64,000 nucleotides of DNA, taken from positions 40,971,016 through 41,035,015 of the forward strand of contig CM053269.1 of assembly GCA_028583415.1 (NCBI GenBank), in the 5' to 3' direction. Numbering within the stretch: position 1 is the first letter of the stretch; the number at the start of each line of letters is the position of its first letter. The stretch comes from Protea cynaroides (lineage: Eukaryota > Streptophyta > Magnoliopsida > Proteales > Proteaceae). Positions 57,623-64,000 of this stretch are shown piece by piece. The notes beneath the pieces were generated by a model that did no database searches, had not been told where the DNA came from, and saw only the letters and a list, made by a program, of their open reading frames with translations. The position numbers and the translations under genes were made by a program.

Positions 57623-59152
57623 TATAACAAAATAGAAAAAAAAAAAAAGGAAGAAGAGAAGATGGAGAGAATCAATGTGTGTTACTCTTTTCCTTGCTTG
57701 TATTTATAGAAAATAAAAAACAACTATTAGATAGGATCTAGGACTCTACAAGTTAGAGTCCTAGTCACAAACTAAAGACAAAGTAACTCAAAATAGGAAA
57801 AGAAAACTAACAAGCCTAATTGGTAAAGGAAACTAATAAAGCAATTAAGAGCCTATATACTATTAGGAGTCCAAATCCTAGAAACTAGCACTAACTATTT
57901 TGACTAAGTCAAGCAGTGTATGGTTACAATTTTATTACGCTAACACCCACCTCAAACTGGAGCACGGGGGAATGTGAGAGCTTCATCTTGAAACTAAGGG
58001 TGTTAAACAGTGCAGTTTCGGGTTAATGGTGCGGTTCGGTTTTAGTTCGATGTGTAGTGAGCAAAACCAAAACTGAACAATTTATTAAACGGTTTCAAAA
58101 TGCTTACCAAAATCGATTATTAATCTGTTTCGATTTTTCGGTTTTTAAACGGTTTCGTTGCCTGGAGGGAGAGGAAGAGAGTTAGGAACCAAGTAGAGGG
58201 AAAGCCAAGGAAATCATTAAAATAATTTTATTCATATATGAAAGTGGACTTACGATTTAGAAGTATGCCATGTGGAAAAAATCAAAATACAATTTATTTC
58301 TACAAATATAGACATTTAGCACTAAGGTATTAAATTAAAGCTTTAGTCGGTTTTAACGGTTCCAAATAGTTGGTTTTAATGGTTTCAAATAGTCGGTTTA
58401 AACGGTTTCATTCTTGAAACCAGAATCGAACCTTTTAACTAAACGGTTTCAGTTTTGAAACCAAAATCAAACCATTTAATAATCGGTTTCACGGTTTTGG
58501 TTTAAATGGTTCGGTTTGATTTCGGTACACAGTTTGGTTTCATTTTTGACACCCTTACTTGAAATCATGTAGCAGCGGAAGTAGCAGTTATAATAGTAGG
58601 AGCAGTAGTAGTAGTAGTGGCAGCAATGGTAGTAGTAGCAGCACAATATAGATCACTGTGAACCAAGTAGTAGTAGTAGCAATACAGTATAGGTTACTGT
58701 GAACCAAATTGTGGTAGTAGCACAATATAAGTCACTGTGAACCAAGTAATAGTAGCAGCAGCAATAGTGGGAGCAGCAATAGTGTTGGCTGCACACTTAA
58801 CAGAGAACCTTAAACGATTCCCAAAGCGGCAACCAGGGGATCAAAATAGAAAAAATAAGAGAAGATGGAGAGAATCAATGTGTCATGATCCTCTTCTTGT
58901 AGCTTGTATTTATAGAAAATAAAAAATAAAAAACAACTATTAGATAGGATCTATGACTCTACAAGTTGGAGTCCTGTCACAAACTAAAGACAAAGTAAAC
59001 TCAAAATAGGAAAGAAAACTAACAAGAAAACTAACAAGCCTAATTGGTAAAAGAAACTAATAAACTGATTAGGAGTCCAAGTCTTAAAAACTAGCACTAA
59101 CTATTTTGACTAAGTCAAAGCAGTGTACGGTCACAATTTTATTACGCTAACA
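57623..59152 (-). mobile_element. Non-autonomous LTR element B inside A1
   Basis: Perfect AAAAC target duplications (57618-57622 and 59153-59157) flank repeats B1 (57623-57945) and B2 (58842-59152). Both contain GGAGAGAATCAATGTG and ACTATTAGATAGGATCTA and end TTACGCTAACA. CCCACCTCAAACTGGAGCAC after B1 is a polypurine tract in minus sense (GTGCTCCAGTTTGAGGTGGG). The start of B2 and the primer-binding site are deleted. The interior has (AGT/AGC)n-like runs and no coding capacity. Confidence 0.85.
57995..58557. mobile_element. hAT-like MITE inside element B
   Basis: Termini TAAGGGTGTTAAAC and TTTGACACCCTTA are inverted. Flanking 8 bp CTTGAAAC (57987-57994) and CTTGAAAT (58558-58565) match at seven positions, the size expected for hAT. 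The interior is built of CGGTTT/AAACGG words in both directions. Confidence 0.75.
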
Positions 59153-59212
59153 AAAACATTTATAACAAAAGCCATAACTAAGTACTATCAAAACGGGCGC
59201 CCTAATGTTGCA

Positions 59213-59734
59213 TTAGTAATTGCATTATTCTCTCCTTGTTTGAAAAAATACATACTCGAATTTTGTAGAATAGAAGGATCTCCATCACACGATCAACATC
59301 CATGATCAACCACATTGACTTGAACAATCCAACGCTTCTCTGGAACAACCTGAACATAATCAGAGACCTTGAAGATCTGTTGTGGAAGAACAAATTCCAA
59401 ACGTTCAATCTCTATAAGGTCGATCATGATTTGCTCCTTTTTAAAATAATCTTCTGTGGGAGCCTCTTGATCTTTGATCAGATTGTTGATCATTTTATCA
59501 TCGATCAGAATCATGGGGCTCCTCTTGAGGTGCTTCATTGTCAAAGGTTCCTTGATCAACTTGTTTTCTGGATCATCTACACATTGCTCAACAAGAGAGA
59601 TTAATTTGTTGAAAAGGTATTCATATGATTGGATACGATCAACAATTGACTCTTAAAGTCCTTGCATTGTTGCCAAGTTTCTCTTGCATGAGTTGAAGTT
59701 ATTGATGAACAACAATCAAGAGGGTCCATGGCAT
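59213..59734 (-). other. Segment between A1 and A2
   Basis: A minus-strand frame of 88 codons (59559-59293) and neighbouring frames read as Asp/Ile-rich protein (DDKMINNLIKDQEAPTEDYF). I cannot assign it. It may be a gag remnant of the A element. Confidence 0.3.
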
Positions 59735-60052
59735 ATGCGGTCAGGAGAATAGAGGATAGAGAAGAGAGAGGATAGGGAAGAGAGGGAGAGGCAACAGCCT
59801 CCAATTGAATCAAATAAATCATTCCATTATCAAATCGGGATGGGCTCTTATACATTACAATGTATTCATAAAAAATAAAAAGATAAAGTTCAAACACACT
59901 AAAAGTCTTCCATTAGGCATCGACTAGCTGTCTTTAGAAGGTATTCTAGACCGACTTAAACACCTATTAACAACCCATACTTGATATGATTACCTCTCTT
60001 GCGTAGGCTAAGGAGTCTCTAATTGACTAAATAACTTAATAGCAAAGGAAGT

Positions 60053-62439
60053 TGTAACAAAATAGAAAAGAAAGCAAATGAAAAAAGAGAAGAAAGAATA
60101 GAGAAGAAGAAAAACAGGAGAAAGAGAATGTGTGTACCTCTCCCATCGTCCCAGCTTTATTTATAATGATAGAGTGAGTTACAATAAACAAAGGAATTCT
60201 ATATCAATTAGAAAATATAAAACTAATAAAACTCTTCTACTCTATAACTAGAAGGAAACTATCTTATTCAACAACACATAGTGTTGCCGAATTTCATAGT
60301 TAGACTAATTATCAAACACCACCAACATTAATGACAGACTAAGCGGTAATACTAAACATCACTATAATATAAGAATCTCAACACTCTCCCTCAAGCTGGA
60401 ATATGCTCCAGCTTGGAACAACAAGAACATATATGATCTACAATACAGTCTTCAGGAAGTAACACCAACTCATGAACACCAACCAGCATAGGTTCTTCCC
60501 ACGATAGGCAGATAGTAGTAACAATAGCGGTAGTAGTAGCAGCAGTAACAACAGTAGTAATAGTAATAGTAGTAGTAGTAGCAATACTAGCAGTAGTAGT
60601 ATCATCAGCAGTGGCAGTAGTTGTAATATATAACAGACCAACAACGCAATATAGGTCACTGCGAACTAAGTAATAATAGTAATAGTAGATAACAGTATAG
60701 TATAGGTCACTACGAATCAAGTAGTAGTAGTAAGTTTTTCCACGAGCAAAGAGGTAATAGACTTCAACATGAGCAAATGGTTGTAGGCTCCAACATGAGC
60801 AAAGAGGTAGGAGACTCCAACATGATCAAAAGGTAATAGGTTCCAACATCTCCCCCTCACGTGGAGGGTTGCATGTGGGCAAATAATGCATAGGATGAGC
60901 AACAGAGCAACAGACGGCAAGAGCAAGGAGCAGCATCGCGAAGGATGAGCAGCTCAATAAAGCCCATAAGCAAGAGCAGCGGCAAATAAGATCCCAATAA
61001 AATAACCTCCAATCACCCCTTGCCAGCAACAACAATAAGCACCCAAAAGCCAATAGCCAGCCAAATAGTAGAATATTGTGCAGAATAACATTAGGAACAA
61101 CATATCCAAATTTGAAGATGATCCGATGGTTAGATCCAAAGTTATGAGGTATGCAGGATTATTTGGGACATCTAGGAAAAGCAAACAGACCCTTAGAAAA
61201 GGAACAAATGGACCCCGGTGATAATCTGGTAATTAACCACAACTTTCAAGAGGCCATGGGTAGTTAATAAGAAAGAAATGGCAATATTGTAGATAATCAG
61301 AACTTTAATCTCCTTTAAGGCTAACAAACAGACCCTTAATGGTAGAATGTTAATTTCAGAAATAATGTAAAGCTCTTAAAGGCAATCTACATAAAGAATA
61401 GGGACAGGTCGGGTATTAGAATTATAGTAGAAGGACTAACTTGGAAGCAAAGTTAAGAGATGGGATAAATCAGAATCATGGCATTAGAGTAGGGGTATTT
61501 TAGGAAGCTACATATAAGGAAAGGAATAAACCAAGAAAGAGATCTGCTGTGGGAAAAGGAGGTAATAAAAAGATAAAATAGAAATAAGCTTCTTCTTCTT
61601 CACGATGGAAATTTCCAGCAATAGAGAGAAAGCTTTCGAATGAGAGATCTCACCTGTTAAGAGTTCTTTTAGGCTGAAATTTTGGGGAAAAGATCGCAAG
61701 CTCTAACTTTATGAAATCCAACTACTACTCCCTTGATTCACTGCCCAGAACCAATCTAAAATTTTCTGAAATAGGGTCTGGCAGAAGCTGCAGGATCAGA
61801 TCTGAAATCAGATGGATATCTCACAGCAGTGTGTCTTGATGGGGTTGAAACTGAGGATTCAAGTTGCCTAGATGCATGGATTTAGTCCCCAGAATCTGGA
61901 ACTAAAAGAAGAAGACCTGAGAGCATTCAGGTTCAATTTCTGGGGCTGATACTCTCGCCCAGAACAGTCTACGGTAAAAGGGTTGAAGGAACTGAAGTGA
62001 AGAGCACAAGAGAGATTGCAGCAGTGGTGGCACATTGGTGGCTGCACACCACAATGAAGGTCATTAAATGATTCTCAAAACGGTAATCTAGGTGATTGCT
62101 CTGATACCATGTAACAAAATAGAAAAGAAAGAGAAAGATAAGAAAGAAAGGAGAAAAAGAAGAAGAACAGGAGAGAGAGAGAGAGAGAACGTGTGTAACT
62201 CTCCCATCGTCCCAGTTTTATTTATAATGAGTAAGTTACAATAAACAAAGGAAGTCTATATCAACTAAGAAATATAAAACTAGTAGAACTCTTCTACTCT
62301 AGAACTAGAAGGAAACTATTCCATTCGACTACACATAGTGTAGCCGAATTACATAGAATGACTAATCACTAAATACCACCAACACTAAGGATAGACTAAG
62401 CAGTATACTAAACATCACCATAATATAGGAAACTCAACA
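60053..62439 (-). mobile_element. Non-autonomous LTR element C (LARD/TRIM-like) inside A2
   Basis: The LTRs at 60053-60383 and 62110-62439 (about 330 bp) both start TGTAACAAAATAGAAAAGAA and end CTCAACA. In minus sense the primer-binding site TGGTATCAGAGC (62098-62109) follows the 62439-62110 LTR, and the tract GCTTGAGGGAGAG precedes the other LTR. The flanks GAAGT (60048-60052) and GAAAT (62440-62444) are a target duplication with one change. The unfilled site AAAGGAAATAAAAGACC survives in A1 (near 57320-57340). The 1.7 kb interior has no gag or pol. Confidence 0.9.
60515..60730. repeat. (AGT/AGC)n trinucleotide repeats in element C
   Basis: Imperfect AGT, AGC and AAT triplets with TATAGGTCACTGCGAA-type inserts. 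The same organisation occurs in element B at about 58567-58790 (GTCACTGTGAACCAAGTA), so B and C are one family. Open frames here are repeat artefacts. Confidence 0.9.
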
Positions 62440-62785
62440 GAAATATAAGACCAAATAAAAAGGACAACTACTTTCAGCCGCAGGTGCTTTTGAGTGAGTC
62501 CTAAGCTGTCTCAAAACTAATCCTTATCTCCTCCAGCCGATGGCTGTAACTGGAGTTTCTAAACTCATAAAGTAGGAAACTAAATCTTATCAACTACTAA
62601 AACTAAAAAAAATTAGTAAATAACAGTATCACTAAAGTATGGGTTCACTATTAATTAAATATCTATTTCATACACCCTATTAGACCCTCACTTTTTGGTC
62701 TTATAGTTAAGCCTATTACAAATAAAAACATTTAAGACAAAAACCCATAACCAAGTACTATTAAAGCAGGGGGCCCTAATGTTGC

Positions 62786-64000
62786 ACCTTAACTGCATTA
62801 GACACCTTGTTCCTTCAAGTCTATTCTTCTTACTCCACCCACCCACCCAACCAACCAAAAAAGGAAAGGGAAGGAAAATGTTCACTTACTAGTTATTGCT
62901 TCCTTGTGTTACCTCTATTTTTTGTCTAGTTTCAGATGGAAAATATTGAATCCTTCCTTTGGTTTCTTTATACTTATTTATCTTATATAAATTGAGGAAA
63001 GTCATGATTTTGTATGTGCTTGCAACTTGGGTTTGAACTGACCCATACTGACCTGATGGTGGGTTGGAATTTTCAGATCTTCGAAATTTGAACTCAGTCT
63101 ACCTCCGGTCAGGTTGTTCTTTGGATTGAGGCATTGGAGAACCTAACATAGCATGTCTTCAAAATCCTGTGTTGAATCTTCGTGCCACATGGGTTGGGAG
63201 CTTGGACTGACATGTATGACATTGAGGCATGTTTGTTTGGGATTTTGAGAACTTGGAAATTTAAACCCAGACCAATCATAGGTGCTTGGTGAAGCCCTGA
63301 ACAAATTAACTTAGCCTGATTAATAATATAATGTATATATTTTTTCAAGATTCTAAACAACAGAAGTGCATCAGTGCATGAGTTAGCGTAAGAGCACTGA
63401 GTGCATGTGCGGGGAGTTCCTCCAGCTTCTGCTTCTTGGATTCTAGAATCCAAATTCTAGTGATTAGGGGGGGGCCCTGTGTCTGGAGATTATGGCACTG
63501 AATTCCAAACAAAATAATCTTATTTGGTGATGCCTTTCTTAACCTATAAGTTGGATTCTGAGAATCTCAGGAGCAGAGGTGCCAGAATCTCATCCAAGCA
63601 TGCAGGAGCAGTTTCGTGTGCATAAATCTGGGTGCGAGAAGCTTGCCTCAAACATTAGTGCTCTTATGAGGTTGTATCTGACTGTTATTACCTTCAATCC
63701 GACTTCATAAAATTTTCATGTTATAAATTTGATGTTCCAACGTAGGGTCAACTCCGAACAAGCTGATCTGTGCTAAGGCTTAAGTAGGTGAGAACTGGGT
63801 TGAGATTGGTTTGATCACCTTGGATTAATTACCACAGAACCTTGGGTTGCAGCTTCACAGTAGAAATAATAGGTTGAGCTTGCATTGACTCGTACCCAAA
63901 AGAAGCATGCTTGATTTGCACCTCCAAACTTTCCTTGGAAGAAAATACATGGTAGGGCTGTTAAGATTCCTGGAGGGTGGGTTGAAGAAGATTATGCTGT
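62786..64000. other. Right end of the window; no gene seen
   Basis: I looked for the missing ACX4 C-terminal exon and did not find it. A short (CCCA/CCAA)n stretch lies near 62836-62858. The rest is unassigned. Confidence 0.4.

Larger units (their letters stand above)
56863..62785. mobile_element. LTR-like direct repeats A1/A2 with nested insertions
   Basis: A1 (56863-59212, interrupted by element B) and A2 (59735-62785, interrupted by element C) start TGCxG.TCAG and end CCCTAATGTTGCA. Shared blocks include GGGAGAGGCAACA, AAAAGTCTTCCATTA, GACTTAAACACCTATTAACA and AAAGGACAACTACT. They are about 815 and 660 bp without the insertions. The 520 bp between them has only a weak minus-strand frame. 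They may be the LTRs of one short non-coding element or two independent solo LTRs. No target duplication was confirmed. Confidence 0.6.

Noticed and set aside
60391..61184. Leu- or Thr-rich minus-strand open frames
   Set aside because: Come from AGT/AGC repeats and AT-rich interior of element C; no domain.

Overview
This is plant nuclear DNA. The evidence is spliced genes with GT-AG introns, Ty1/Copia, Ty3/Gypsy, LINE and SINE copies of plant type, many MITE-like inverted repeats, and plant gene families (SelT-like, NDA, ACX4, GAE). It looks like a repeat-rich flowering plant; I cannot name the species. There are no rRNA genes, intact tRNA genes or CRISPR arrays.

Layout. 1-5,693: degenerate Ty3/Gypsy element on the minus strand (LTR, gag, protease, RT, RNase H, start of integrase), cut by the window edge. 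6,777-9,448 (+): intact four-exon SelT-like gene. 10-13 kb: foldback element, (TA)n and LTR-like sequence. 13,631-15,706 (+): two-exon 2OG-dioxygenase-like gene that lacks the iron ligands, followed by a decayed LRR receptor-like fragment. 18,681-25,754 (-): complete eight-exon alternative NAD(P)H dehydrogenase (NDA type). Its 4.2 kb intron 4 holds an inverted-repeat element filled with (CCA)n. 26.5-29.1 kb: foldback elements, a tRNA-like SINE head, a MITE and an L1 3' end. 30,313-30,783 (-): a second copy of NDA exon 1 with no further exons beside it. 31,611-35,855: a 4.2 kb terminal-inverted-repeat element holding a fragment of a UDP-glucuronate 4-epimerase gene and a broken RTE-like LINE.

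38,334 to the right edge (+): a pseudogene of the peroxisomal short-chain acyl-CoA oxidase ACX4. Thirteen exons can be placed. Exon 2 is split by an 8.7 kb Ty1/Copia element with a perfect TCAAG target duplication. That element is itself split by a 2.36 kb solo LTR with a perfect CAGTG duplication. Independent lesions are a stop in exon 1, a frameshift in exon 3, a lost acceptor before exon 9, a collapsed exon 11/12 junction and a stop in exon 12. Its introns hold a miniature LTR element, two SINEs, a Tourist-like MITE and, at 56.9-62.8 kb, a nest of non-coding LTR elements. The expected C-terminal exon is not found by 64,000.

The likely functional genes are the SelT-like gene, the NDA gene and perhaps the dioxygenase-like gene. 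They are unrelated housekeeping or metabolic genes, not a pathway cluster. I found no convincing new biological system. The most informative parts are the layered insertions in ACX4, the duplicated NDA first exon, the gene-capturing TIR element and the metal-ligand-free dioxygenase-like gene.
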